The notes under the pieces were generated by a model. The model was not told where the DNA came from. It worked only from the letters and a program-made list of their open reading frames with translations, and searched no databases. A DNA stretch of 64,000 bases from NCBI GenBank assembly GCA_903932145.1, contig CAIZFE010000038.1, positions 1-64,000 on the forward strand. Reading direction: 5' to 3'. Every line of letters begins with the position of its first letter. Positions within the stretch are counted from its first letter, which is position 1. The DNA comes from an uncultured Rhodopila sp. Its GTDB lineage: Bacteria; Pseudomonadota; Alphaproteobacteria; Acetobacterales; Acetobacteraceae. Positions 26,238-34,157 of this stretch are shown piece by piece. Both the position numbers and the translations under genes were made by a program.

Positions 26238-27460
26238 AGCGAATGCACTTCGACAGTGACGTGCGACAACGACGGGAAATGCCGCAGCCGAGAGCGATAA
26301 TCCTCCGGTCCGCGGCCCCCCGCCGTCGTAACCGACAGCACAGCGCCCAAATGCCCCGGGCCCAGCCGCCAGACATGCAGGTCGGTCAGGCGGTCGCCGT
26401 CGGTTTCGATCTCGCGCCGCAATCGTTCGGTCAGATTTTGATCAGGGTTCATGTCCAGCAGGATACGCCCGGTGTCGCGCACCAGGCCATAGGCCCAACT
26501 CGCGATGACGAACGCGCCAATGATGCCGGCCAGAGGGTCCAGCCACAGCCAGCCGAACGTCCTGGCGAGCAGCAGCCCGCCGATGACCAGCACCGACACC
26601 GCGGCATCGGCGATCACATGCACGACCGCCGCCCGCATGTTGTTGTCCCGATGCGCCGAATCATGCGCGTGCGCGTGCTCGCGAAACCGCACCGAGGCGC
26701 TGCCCGCGCCGTTGCGCAGATTGACCGTGAAGTCATGCGGTTCGGGGATCTCGTCAACGCTGTCCAACACCCCATCATGCCGGACAAAGGCGAAGACCTG
26801 GCGGGAGCCGTCGGCCCGCACCGTCTCCGCTGTCAACTCCGCCGCCGGGATCGCCGTGCGAACCCGGAAGCGCGCCGGGACGCCATCCTCATGGATCTCC
26901 AGCCGCACCGGTTCAGCGCCGCCGAGATCGACCGCGTGGGTGTCGTCATGGACATGCTCCCCATGCCCGTGCCCGCCGTGCCCGTGGTGATGGTGATGGC
27001 CGCCGCTCAGCATCCAGGCGCTGACGATATTGACCCCCAGTCCGAGGCAGGCAATCGGAATGGCCTCAGCAAACGCGATCGGCACCGGGGCGAGCAGCCT
27101 ACTGATGGCCTCCCAGCCGATCAGCAGCGCGATCATCGCCAGCACGATGGCACTGGTGAAACCCGCCAGATCACCCAGCTTGCCGGTGCCGAAGGTGAAC
27201 CGCGCATCGGTGGCGTGCTTGCGGGCGTAGCGATACGCCAAAGCTGCCAACAACAACGCCCCGGCATGCGTGCTCATGTGCAATCCGTCCGCGACCAGCG
27301 CGATGGAACCGAACAGCAGGCCGCCAACGATCTCCAGCGCCATCATCGCGGTGCACAGCCAGATCACCCACCAGGTGCGGCGTTCGGCGTGTTCGTGCCC
27401 CTCGCCCAGGAAGACATGGCTGTGAGAGTCCAATGCGGACGTTTCCATGTGCGGTCTCAT
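26234..27460 (-). CDS. dmeF: CDF family divalent metal efflux protein DmeF
   Basis: Cation diffusion facilitator, 408 residues, exporting Co2+/Ni2+ (and possibly Zn2+) by proton antiport. The N-terminus matches the DmeF type: SHVFLGEGHEHAERRTWWVI, then GSIALVADGLHMSTHAGALL with the HxxxD metal site and FTFGTGKLGDLAGF. A His-rich loop (GGHHHHHGHGGHGHGEHVH) and a long inserted loop (about 195-290) precede the second HxxxD pair (HVIADAAVSV). The ATG at 27460 overlaps the dmeR stop as ATGA; an ATG four codons on is an alternative. Co-transcribed with dmeR and probably rsmG. Confidence 0.9.
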   Translation of the reverse strand: MRPHMETSALDSHSHVFLGEGHEHAERRTWWVIWLCTAMMALEIVGGLLFGSIALVADGLHMSTHAGALLLAALAYRYARKHATDARFTFGTGKLGDLAGFTSAIVLAMIALLIGWEAISRLLAPVPIAFAEAIPIACLGLGVNIVSAWMLSGGHHHHHGHGGHGHGEHVHDDTHAVDLGGAEPVRLEIHEDGVPARFRVRTAIPAAELTAETVRADGSRQVFAFVRHDGVLDSVDEIPEPHDFTVNLRNGAGSASVRFREHAHAHDSAHRDNNMRAAVVHVIADAAVSVLVIGGLLLARTFGWLWLDPLAGIIGAFVIASWAYGLVRDTGRILLDMNPDQNLTERLRREIETDGDRLTDLHVWRLGPGHLGAVLSVTTAGGRGPEDYRSRLRHFPSLSHVTVEVHSL

Positions 27461-27735
27461 TTCAGATAGGTGCGGACGACTTCGAGCAATTGCTCGACGG
27501 CGTCGGTGTTGAGCGCATCGGGGTGCATTTCGGCATCGACGAGATGGGTGCGGACATGGTCCTCGACAACCTCTGCCATCAGCCCGGCCATGGCGCCGCG
27601 GGCCCCGGCGATCAGGTGCATCACTGATTCGCAACCGGCTTCGCCCTCCAGGGCGCGCTCGATCGCCTCAATCTGGCCGCGCAGGCGCCGGACGCGGGCG
27701 AGCAGCTTCTGCTTCTCACGGATGGTATGGGTCAT
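27457..27735 (-). CDS. dmeR: Metal-responsive repressor DmeR (RcnR/CsoR family)
   Basis: All-helical tetrameric repressor of 92 residues that releases DNA when it binds Co2+ or Ni2+. Counting from the ATG, the residues that bind metal in RcnR are all present: His3 (MTHT), Cys35 (GCES), His60 and His64 (EDHVRTH). This fixes the start at 27735 and points to Co/Ni rather than Cu or formaldehyde sensing. A C-tract operator lies four bases upstream of the ATG. No Shine-Dalgarno sequence fits, so the mRNA may be leaderless. It overlaps dmeF by four bases. Confidence 0.9.
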   Translation of the reverse strand: MTHTIREKQKLLARVRRLRGQIEAIERALEGEAGCESVMHLIAGARGAMAGLMAEVVEDHVRTHLVDAEMHPDALNTDAVEQLLEVVRTYLK

Positions 27736-27771
27736 CCCTAGGGGGGTACCCTATCCCGGCGCGAGGCTCAA
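27736..27771 (-). promoter_or_regulatory. DmeR operator and promoter
   Basis: The plus strand reads TAGGG-GGGTA-CCCTA at 27739-27753, a dyad built on a G/C tract as in RcnR-type operators. On the minus strand TTGAGC (27766-27771), a 17-base spacer, TACCCC (27743-27748) and seven bases lead to the dmeR ATG. The operator covers the -10 position, as expected for autorepression. The -10 hexamer is poor, so the exact promoter is uncertain. Confidence 0.6.
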
Positions 27772-27964
27772 CCGAAAACCGGTTCGCCGTGAAAAGCGGC
27801 CGAGCTGAACAACGTTCGATACCGGGGGACATGGCGCATCTGCCAATAGCAACCAAAGGTTTGGCCAGATAATGGAATACGGGGTTGCAGAGCGTCCGGC
27901 GACGGGTTAGGAAGCGCGCCTTCGCATCGTTGGGTGCGGGGACGCCCTGATCGGGGCGACGGAT

Positions 27965-28039
27965 GGGCGCGTAGCTCAGCGGTAGAGCATTCGCTTCACA
28001 CGCGAAGGGTCACAGGTTCAATCCCTGTCGCGCCCACCA
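27965..28039 (+). tRNA. tRNA-Val (CAC)
   Basis: Complete cloverleaf of 75 bases including an encoded CCA at 28037-28039. The acceptor stem GGGCGCG (27965-27971) pairs with CGCGCCC (28029-28035). D arm GCTCAGCGGTAGAGC, anticodon stem TTCGC/GCGAA with loop TTCACAC giving anticodon CAC at 27997-27999 (reads GUG), and T arm ACAGG-TTCAATC-CCTGT. It is a lone tRNA gene, with the start of a minus-strand gene's 3' end 50 bases downstream. Confidence 0.97.
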
Positions 28040-28088
28040 TCCGTCCATTGCCAGACCGGGGCGCGAGCGCCCCAATCTGTAGAATCGA

Positions 28089-29225
28089 TCACCCCGCCAA
28101 CGGCACCGTCCAGGAATCATAGCCATACACCCAGTCGGCGTCGTGCGGCTCCTTCAACCATGTGTTTTGCGCCGATGTCTGCTGAATACGAGACGTGCGC
28201 GGCTTGCGCGTCGCCTCATATCGCAGCAGCGCGGCATGCAGGCCGTCCCGGTCCACGCCGTCCAGGCAGCGCGACAAGATCGCCCCGTCCTCGATCGAGG
28301 TTGACGCGCCCTGCGCCATATACGGCGTCATCGGGTGGCAGGCGTCTCCCAGAAGCGCGACGTTGCCTTCGACCCAGGTCGGCAGCGGATCACGTTCGAC
28401 CAGCGCCCATTTGTGGACGTCCGGGCAGGCAGCGAGGATGGCACGCACCTGCGGATGGAAATCCGCGTAAGCCGCACGCAAGGTGGCCAAATCGCCCTTG
28501 GCGGACCAGGATTCCACACCGAACTCCGGCTCCGGCGTGCTGGTCACGAAATACAGTTCGTCGCGGCGAGGATTGACGTAATAACTGACGATGTGGCGAT
28601 CGGGTCCCCACCACTTGACGCACGGATCGGGCATCATGCCGCCGAGTAACGATGTCGGGAACACGGTGCGGTAGGCGACCCGGCCGGTGAAACGCGGTTG
28701 TTCCTTGCCAAGCATGAACTCGCGCACCACCGAATGCACGCCGTCCGCGCCGATCACAGCGTCCGCCTCGGCGGTTTCCCCGTTGGTGAAGGTCATGCGC
28801 ACGCTGCCATCGGGCAGATGCTCCAGGCCAGCCAGCTTGTGATTCTGCCGGATCACATCGGCCGGCACCAGTTCGGCCAGCATCGCGTGCAGGTCGCCCC
28901 GGTGCATCAGGAAATATGGCACGCCGTGACGGTCCAGCACGGACCGCCCCAGCGGAAGTGAATTTGTCAGCTTTCCCGTGTCATAATCACGGGAGTCGTT
29001 GGTTTCCGGCTGGAACGCCTGCGCCAGCAGTTTGTCGCGAAGACCCAGCGCATACAGCACACGGATAGAATTCGGCGCCTGCTGGATGCCGGCACCCAGC
29101 CGGGTGAACCCCCTCGCCTGCTCGTAAATACGCACGTCTATGCCGATGCGGCGCATGCAGGCCGCCGCGGTCAGGCCGCCGATGCCGGCGCCAATAATCG
29201 CGATGCTGGGTTTTCGAGACGTCAT
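28089..29225 (-). CDS. FAD-dependent aromatic hydroxylase, NicC-like
   Basis: Class A flavoprotein monooxygenase, 378 residues. FAD and NADH sites: IIGAGIGGLTAA, VIGADGVHSVVREF and VALLGDACHPMTPYMAQGA. Several stretches closely resemble 6-hydroxynicotinate 3-monooxygenase (NicC): FTRLGAGIQQAPN, CVKWWGPDRHIVSYY, RDELYFVTSTPE and WVYGYD near the C-terminus. Such enzymes hydroxylate, and may decarboxylate, aromatic acids. The start at 29225 has GGAGGA eight bases upstream. No other nic genes are visible, so the true substrate could be another hydroxy-aromatic acid. Confidence 0.8.
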   Translation of the reverse strand: MTSRKPSIAIIGAGIGGLTAAACMRRIGIDVRIYEQARGFTRLGAGIQQAPNSIRVLYALGLRDKLLAQAFQPETNDSRDYDTGKLTNSLPLGRSVLDRHGVPYFLMHRGDLHAMLAELVPADVIRQNHKLAGLEHLPDGSVRMTFTNGETAEADAVIGADGVHSVVREFMLGKEQPRFTGRVAYRTVFPTSLLGGMMPDPCVKWWGPDRHIVSYYVNPRRDELYFVTSTPEPEFGVESWSAKGDLATLRAAYADFHPQVRAILAACPDVHKWALVERDPLPTWVEGNVALLGDACHPMTPYMAQGASTSIEDGAILSRCLDGVDRDGLHAALLRYEATRKPRTSRIQQTSAQNTWLKEPHDADWVYGYDSWTVPLAG

Positions 29226-29478
29226 TCGTGATCCTCCGTTGGACCGATGGTGTCCGGTTTCGCCGTTACCGGCAAGCCAGGGCCATGTGCCCGTGTTCCC
29301 GACAGTCATGCCGGACCGGGCCAAGACAACGGAGGCACGTTCTGCGTGCAGTTCACTGAGACCGCAAACGGATCCATCAATTCGAAAGAACAATCCAGAT
29401 TATCTCAGTAAAATTTGTTGCTTTTCACAGTAAATCTCACTCGCGCGGACGCCGAACCAAACCCAAAACCGCCCCGGA

Positions 29479-30036
29479 TCAGTGATGCGGATCACCGCCT
29501 CGCGCGATCATCAGATGATGCATCTGGTGGTGCATACCGCGCGTCAAAACCCCGATAAATCCCAGTCCTCGCAGTTTCTCGATATCGGGCGAAGGCACTG
29601 TGACCGTCAGCGACGCCCCCGTCTCGGTCGTGACGGCAACGAACTGCCATCCCTCAATCCCATTCATCGCGGTGGCATGCACCGTTATCATTCTTTGAAT
29701 GGACTCCCTGATCTCGCCCGCCCCTGACACCATAAAGGTCATGCCATTCTCGATGGGTTGGTTCGCCACCTCGGCATGCAGGGTGACATTGTCCATGTCG
29801 ATCAAGTGTCGCCGCAGCGCGTCGATGTTCACCTTGCTCCAGTCCGTCGCCGGATCTGCCTCCAGGATTTGAACAACCTCCTGAATCGCGGCGAATGCGC
29901 TTTGCCCCGGGCGGGTCGGCATCGCCGCCTCCGGCATGTGCATTCCCGAGGCCATCATGTGATGCTCGGTCATGGGTTGGGCCGACGCCAGGATCGGGAA
30001 CAGCACGACAAGCAAGAACAATATTCCACGCGGCAT
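29479..30036 (-). CDS. Exported Met/His-rich protein of unknown function
   Basis: Protein of 185 residues with a clear signal peptide (MPRGILFLLVVLFPILASAQ). The mature protein begins with a Met/His-rich stretch (MTEHHMMASGMHMPEAAM) and ends in another (RGMHHQMHHLMIARGGDPHH), which suggests metal binding, perhaps copper. The middle is a mixed alpha/beta segment (FAAIQEVVQILEADPATDW to VTTETGASLTVTVPSP). No family recognised. GAAGGA precedes the ATG. It is downstream of the NicC-like gene's promoter and not obviously part of an operon. Confidence 0.65.
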   Translation of the reverse strand: MPRGILFLLVVLFPILASAQPMTEHHMMASGMHMPEAAMPTRPGQSAFAAIQEVVQILEADPATDWSKVNIDALRRHLIDMDNVTLHAEVANQPIENGMTFMVSGAGEIRESIQRMITVHATAMNGIEGWQFVAVTTETGASLTVTVPSPDIEKLRGLGFIGVLTRGMHHQMHHLMIARGGDPHH

Positions 30037-30115
30037 GGTACATCCTTCACCAATCGTTGCACGATCATACGACACGGGATACGTCATACCAGTCAGTTCT
30101 GGACGGGAACGTCCG

Positions 30116-30787
30116 CTAAACCAGCCGCCCATCCCGCAACGTCACCGTCCGGTCCATACGCGCCGCCAGATCGGGATTATGCGTTGCGATCAGCGCCGCC
30201 ACGCCGTGATCGCGAACGATCGCCAGCAATTCGGCGAACACGCGCTCGGCCGTCGCCACGTCCAGATTGCCCGTGGGTTCGTCCGCCAACAGCAGCTTCG
30301 GCCCGTTCGCCAGCGCACGCGCGATCGCGACCCGCTGTTGCTCGCCGCCGGACAGCTTCCCCGGCAGATGCCCCAACCGAGACGCCAGACCGAACGTCGT
30401 CAGCAACGACCGCGCCCGCTCCTCCGCCGCCCGGCGAGACGCGCCGGCGATCATTTGCGGAAGAATGACGTTCTCCAGCGCGGTGAATTCGGGCAGCAAA
30501 TGGTGGAACTGATAGACGAAACCGATGGTGTCGCGGCGGATGGCGGTGCGGGCCAGATCGGGCAGCCCGCCTGCATCACGGCCCTCAATCATCACCGAAC
30601 CGCCGTCGGGGCGGTCGAGCAGCCCCGCAAGATGCAGCAACGTGGACTTGCCCGAGCCGGACGGGGCGACCAGAGCCACGATCTCGCCCGCTCGAACCGT
30701 CAAATCGGCGCCTTGCAGCACCGGCAACTCCCCCGCATCGCCGCGATAGACGCGGGTGACGGCGCGCAGGACCAACGGATCACTCAT
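30116..30787 (-). CDS. lolD: Lipoprotein-releasing ABC transporter ATPase LolD
   Basis: ATPase of 223 residues powering LolCDE extraction of lipoproteins from the inner membrane. Walker A is APSGSGKST, the signature [15 protein letters not shown], and Walker [33 protein letters not shown] is typical of the LolD/MacB ATPase group. It overlaps the lolC stop by eight bases, so the two are translationally coupled. Confidence 0.93.
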   Translation of the reverse strand: MSDPLVLRAVTRVYRGDAGELPVLQGADLTVRAGEIVALVAPSGSGKSTLLHLAGLLDRPDGGSVMIEGRDAGGLPDLARTAIRRDTIGFVYQFHHLLPEFTALENVILPQMIAGASRRAAEERARSLLTTFGLASRLGHLPGKLSGGEQQRVAIARALANGPKLLLADEPTGNLDVATAERVFAELLAIVRDHGVAALIATHNPDLAARMDRTVTLRDGRLV

Positions 30788-32033
30788 GCCGCAACGCCTC
30801 CACCGGGTCGGTGCTCGCGGCCCGCCAGCTTGGATACACCGTCGCCAGCAGCGACAGAATCAAGCCCAGCGCCACGACACGGCCGACATCGCCCCAGTCG
30901 ATGGCATTCGGCAATTCGGACAGCATGAATACCGAGGCGTCAAACACCCGGCCACCGGTCATCCGCTCCACGAAATGCTGCACCCCGTGAATATTCCAGC
31001 AGAACAGCACGCCGATGATGGTGCCGATCATTGTGCCACTGACTCCGACAAAGGCACCACACATCAGGAAGATGCGCATGATGGACGAACTGCTGGCGCC
31101 GATTGTCCGCAGCACCGCGATGTCGGCGCGCTTGTCCTTCACCAGCATGATCAGCGACGACACCACGTTAAACGCGGCGACCAGGACGATCATGCCCAAA
31201 ACGATGAACATGGTGTCTTTCTGCACCTGCAGGACGCCGATGATGGTGTCGTTGGCGTGGCGCCAGTCGCGCGCATAGACCGGACGGTCCTTCATCAAGG
31301 GCAGCAACTCCCGCCCCACGCTGTTGACCTGATCGGGGTCCTTCAGCCGAATTTCCATCCCGGTGATCGCGTTGGGCTTCTGGAAGAACACCTGCGCGGC
31401 CGGCAGCGGCAGGAACACGACGCTGTTGTTATAGTCGCTGAGGCCCGCATCGAAGATCGCCACCACTTTGTAGGCGCGCACGCGCGGTATCGTCCCGAAC
31501 GCCGTCGCCGCGCCGTCCGGAGAGATCACAGTCAGCGGGGCACCGAGTTGCAGGCGGTAGGTCGTCGCTAATCCGACGCCAACGATAATCGCATCGTCCC
31601 CGGTAAAGTCGTCCAGGCTGCCGTTGACGATATGGTCGCTGATCGGATGCAGCGCACGCAAATCGTCCAGCGCGATCCCACGCACCAGTCCGCCGCGCGA
31701 CCCTCCGCCTTCTTTGCTCAGCAACGCCTGGCCGTCCAGCACCGGCGTGACCGAAGACACATCCGGCAGCGAGCGGATTTTCGCCACCATCGGCGGATAG
31801 TCGGTCAGCTTCTGGCCGGCATAGGCCTCCACCGTGATGTGGCCGTTCACCCCCAGGATGCGCGACACCAGTTCGACCTGAAAGCCGCTCATAACCGACG
31901 TGACGACGATCAACGTGGCGACACCAAGCGCGATGCCGACCAAGGAGAAGATGGCGATGATGGAGACGAACCGCTCCCCCTTGCGCGCGCGCAGGTAGCG
32001 GCCGGCGACCATCCGTTCGAAGGGACCGAACAT
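30780..32033 (-). CDS. lolC: Lipoprotein-releasing permease LolC/LolE
   Basis: Inner-membrane permease of 417 residues with one N-terminal helix ([20 protein letters not shown]), a large periplasmic domain, and three C-terminal helices of FtsX type. The N-terminus [20 protein letters not shown] matches LolC/LolE proteins. Alphaproteobacteria usually have one fused-function LolC/E gene, as here. It shares one base with the proS stop (TGATG) and eight with lolD. Confidence 0.92.
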   Translation of the reverse strand: MFGPFERMVAGRYLRARKGERFVSIIAIFSLVGIALGVATLIVVTSVMSGFQVELVSRILGVNGHITVEAYAGQKLTDYPPMVAKIRSLPDVSSVTPVLDGQALLSKEGGGSRGGLVRGIALDDLRALHPISDHIVNGSLDDFTGDDAIIVGVGLATTYRLQLGAPLTVISPDGAATAFGTIPRVRAYKVVAIFDAGLSDYNNSVVFLPLPAAQVFFQKPNAITGMEIRLKDPDQVNSVGRELLPLMKDRPVYARDWRHANDTIIGVLQVQKDTMFIVLGMIVLVAAFNVVSSLIMLVKDKRADIAVLRTIGASSSSIMRIFLMCGAFVGVSGTMIGTIIGVLFCWNIHGVQHFVERMTGGRVFDASVFMLSELPNAIDWGDVGRVVALGLILSLLATVYPSWRAASTDPVEALRHE

Positions 32034-33340
32034 CAGCCGATCCGGCTCAGCGCCTCTTCCGGCGTCACCTCAACCCGCTCGCCGGTGGCACGCCGTTTCA
32101 GTTCGACCATGCCAGCGGCGGCGCCGCGCGGTCCGACGACGATCTGCCAGGGGTGGCCCATCAGATCGGCTTCGGCGAATTTCGCGCCGGCCCGGTCCGT
32201 GCGGTCGTCGTAGAGCGCGTCGTCGCCCAGTGCCGCGTATAGCTGTTCGCACATCGCATCGCAGGTGGCATCGCCGACTTTCAGATTCAGGATCGCCGCC
32301 TTGAACGGAGCGATGCTGTCGGGCCAGATGATGCCGTTGTCGTCGTGGCTGGCCTCGATCACCGCACCGACAAGGCGCGACACGCCGATGCCGTAGCTGC
32401 CCATTTCCGGATGCACCGGCTTGCCGTCAGGGCCGGCCACCGTGGCATTCATCGACTTCGTGTATTTCGTGCCGAAATAGAAGATGTGGCCGACCTCGAT
32501 TCCCCGGCCCTCGCGCTTGTTCTCGACCTTGTCCCAGCGAGCGGTGTCGTGCTTTTCGTCGGTGGCGGCGTAGTGGGTGGTCATCTCGGTGAAGAAGCGC
32601 GCCAAATCCTCGGGCTTATCGTGGCTGAAGCTGCCGGCGCCGAGGTAATCGATCTCCTCGAACGCCGCGTCGAAATAGACCTGGCTCTCCCCGGTCGGGG
32701 CCAGGATGATAAATTCGTGGCTCAGGTCGCCACCGATCGGGCCGGTGTCGGCCTCCATCGGGATCGCCTTCAGGCCCATCCGCTGGAAGGTCCGCATATA
32801 AGCCAGCATCATCTTGCGATAGCTGACAACGGCGGCTTCCTGATCCAGATCGAACGAATACGCGTCCTTCATCAGGAATTCGCGGCCGCGCATGACGCCG
32901 AACCGGGGCCGGACTTCATCGCGGAACTTCCACTGGATGTGGTACAGGATCTGCGGCAGTTCCTTGTAGCTTTTGACCGACTGGCGGAACAGGTCTGTGA
33001 CCATTTCCTCATTGGTCGGGCCGTACAGCATGTCTCGTTCGTGCCGGTCGGTGATGCGCAGCATCTCCTTGCCGTAATCCTCATACCGCCCACTCTCGCG
33101 CCACAGGTCGGCCGGCTGGATCGTTGGCATCAGGATTTCCTGTGCCCCGGCGCGGTTCTGTTCCTCCCGCACGATCTTTTCGATGTTGCGTAGGACCCGC
33201 AGCCCCAGCGGCAGCCAGGCATAAATGCCGGCCGAGGTCTGACGCACCAGACCGGCCCGCAGCATCAGCCGGTGTGAGGCGATCTGCGCCTCATTCGGCG
33301 TTTCCTTGAGCGTGGGGACGAAACCGCTGGAGAGACGCAT
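32033..33340 (-). CDS. proS: Prolyl-tRNA synthetase, short alphaproteobacterial type
   Basis: Class II synthetase, 435 residues against roughly 570 in Escherichia coli, because the editing insertion between motifs 2 and 3 is missing. Visible: [20 protein letters not shown], motif 2 region [20 protein letters not shown], and [17 protein letters not shown] (motif 3). The C-terminal anticodon-binding domain ends at [15 protein letters not shown]. Without the editing domain, mischarged Ala-tRNA-Pro would need a separate deacylase. A terminator after DUF1467 implies that proS has its own promoter in the 397 bases upstream. Confidence 0.95.
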   Translation of the reverse strand: MRLSSGFVPTLKETPNEAQIASHRLMLRAGLVRQTSAGIYAWLPLGLRVLRNIEKIVREEQNRAGAQEILMPTIQPADLWRESGRYEDYGKEMLRITDRHERDMLYGPTNEEMVTDLFRQSVKSYKELPQILYHIQWKFRDEVRPRFGVMRGREFLMKDAYSFDLDQEAAVVSYRKMMLAYMRTFQRMGLKAIPMEADTGPIGGDLSHEFIILAPTGESQVYFDAAFEEIDYLGAGSFSHDKPEDLARFFTEMTTHYAATDEKHDTARWDKVENKREGRGIEVGHIFYFGTKYTKSMNATVAGPDGKPVHPEMGSYGIGVSRLVGAVIEASHDDNGIIWPDSIAPFKAAILNLKVGDATCDAMCEQLYAALGDDALYDDRTDRAGAKFAEADLMGHPWQIVVGPRGAAAGMVELKRRATGERVEVTPEEALSRIG

Positions 33341-33717
33341 CGCGAGGGAATTCCGTTTTCAGTGTCGAGGGAAGAGGTCGTAACGCGTTTAGCCGAGTCC
33401 CGCTACCAGGCTGTTCGGTGCCTCATATCACGCCATCTGCGATCATCCATCGCACAGGCAAAGTCTGCGTTGCGCCGCAGCATCAAAAAACCGATCTAAA
33501 TTGTAATTTTGGTGCGTTGCACAATAGATTTTCGCAATAAACTTTCCGTTACCGCTCCAAAAAACAACAATACAGCGTGACAGCGGCGGTAAGTTTGGTT
33601 AACAAGACCTCGGGCCGCTTACTGACCAGTAGGCAGCCCAGGTTTGGGGAGGAAACGCCATCCGCCCGGACGACCGAGGACACAATCCTCTGTCAGTCCG
33701 AGGCGGGGTAGCGGAAC
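33341..33717. other. proS upstream region with nested hairpin
   Basis: Almost 400 bases without a gene. The half nearer proS is AT-richer and likely holds its promoter. At 33662-33707 three nested helices can form on either strand: CCGCC/GGCGG (33662-33666 with 33703-33707), CGGAC/GTCCG (33667-33671 with 33696-33700) and GAGGA/TCCTC (33676-33680 with 33686-33690). On the minus strand this lies in a possible long proS leader; on the plus strand it could be a small RNA following GGGGAGGAAAC. It matches no riboswitch I recognise. Confidence 0.45.
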
Positions 33718-33739
33718 AAAAAAGATCGCACAAGCGATC
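33718..33739 (-). terminator. Intrinsic terminator after DUF1467
   Basis: On the minus strand GATCGC-TTGT-GCGATC (33724-33739 region) is followed directly by TTTTTT (33718-33723). A perfect 6-base stem, 4-base loop and U-run make a textbook Rho-independent terminator. It overlaps the stop codon of the DUF1467 gene, ending the coaX-rnj-DUF1467 transcript. Confidence 0.9.
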
Positions 33740-33998
33740 AATCGTCTGATTCAGCGAACATGCCGTGACGGAAACTGATCAAATCGCTTGTGATCAGCAG
33801 ATAGCTGCCGGTCCAAAGAATGCTCGCAACTACCGTCGTAACAATCACCTTCTTCATGATCCGCGGCCGCTCCGGCGCGCCGCGCCAGCCGCTTTTGTCG
33901 TCGGCGTGCGCCACCGGCTTCGTGCCGATGGGCAGGACCGCGAACAAAGCGATCCACCAGATCATCAGAAACAGAACAATCCCGGTGAACCAGTTCAT
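33738..33998 (-). CDS. DUF1467 family membrane protein
   Basis: Small inner-membrane protein of 86 residues with two helices: WFTGIVLFLMIWWIALFAVL and VIVTTVVASILWTGSYLLIT. The loop PIGTKPVAHADDKSGWRGAP is characteristic of DUF1467, a family conserved in alphaproteobacteria between rnj and proS. Function unknown. An intrinsic terminator overlaps its stop codon. Confidence 0.9.
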   Translation of the reverse strand: MNWFTGIVLFLMIWWIALFAVLPIGTKPVAHADDKSGWRGAPERPRIMKKVIVTTVVASILWTGSYLLITSDLISFRHGMFAESDD

Positions 33999-34048
33999 AG
34001 TTTGTCAGACCAATCAGCGTTGGGGTTGACGCACTGCTACTGCACAGC

Positions 34049-34127
34049 CGTCATGGCCCGGCTCGTCCGGGCCACCCGTGACTCGACGGTGCCGCGCCAG
34101 GTGGTCCGGACACGCCGAACCATGACG
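34049..34127. repeat. Palindromic repeat, imperfect copy
   Basis: Left arm CATGGCCCGGCTCGTCCGGG (from 34052) and a right arm reaching 34127 pair with several mismatches. It is a member of the family at 5059-5137. It sits in the short gap between rnj and DUF1467 on the same strand, so it may influence read-through or RNA stability between them. Confidence 0.7.
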
Positions 34128-34157
34128 GCTGGAGACCAGAGCCGGCACCGGCTCGTA

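Noticed and set aside
29226-29478. Gene in the gap upstream of the NicC-like hydroxylase
   Set aside because: No frame with a start signal; the in-frame upstream extension of the hydroxylase lies before a perfect GGAGGA/ATG pair and is not conserved-looking.
33662-33707. Cobalamin, SAM or glycine riboswitch, or SRP RNA
   Set aside because: The conserved sequence boxes of these RNAs are missing; only the generic nested stems are supported.
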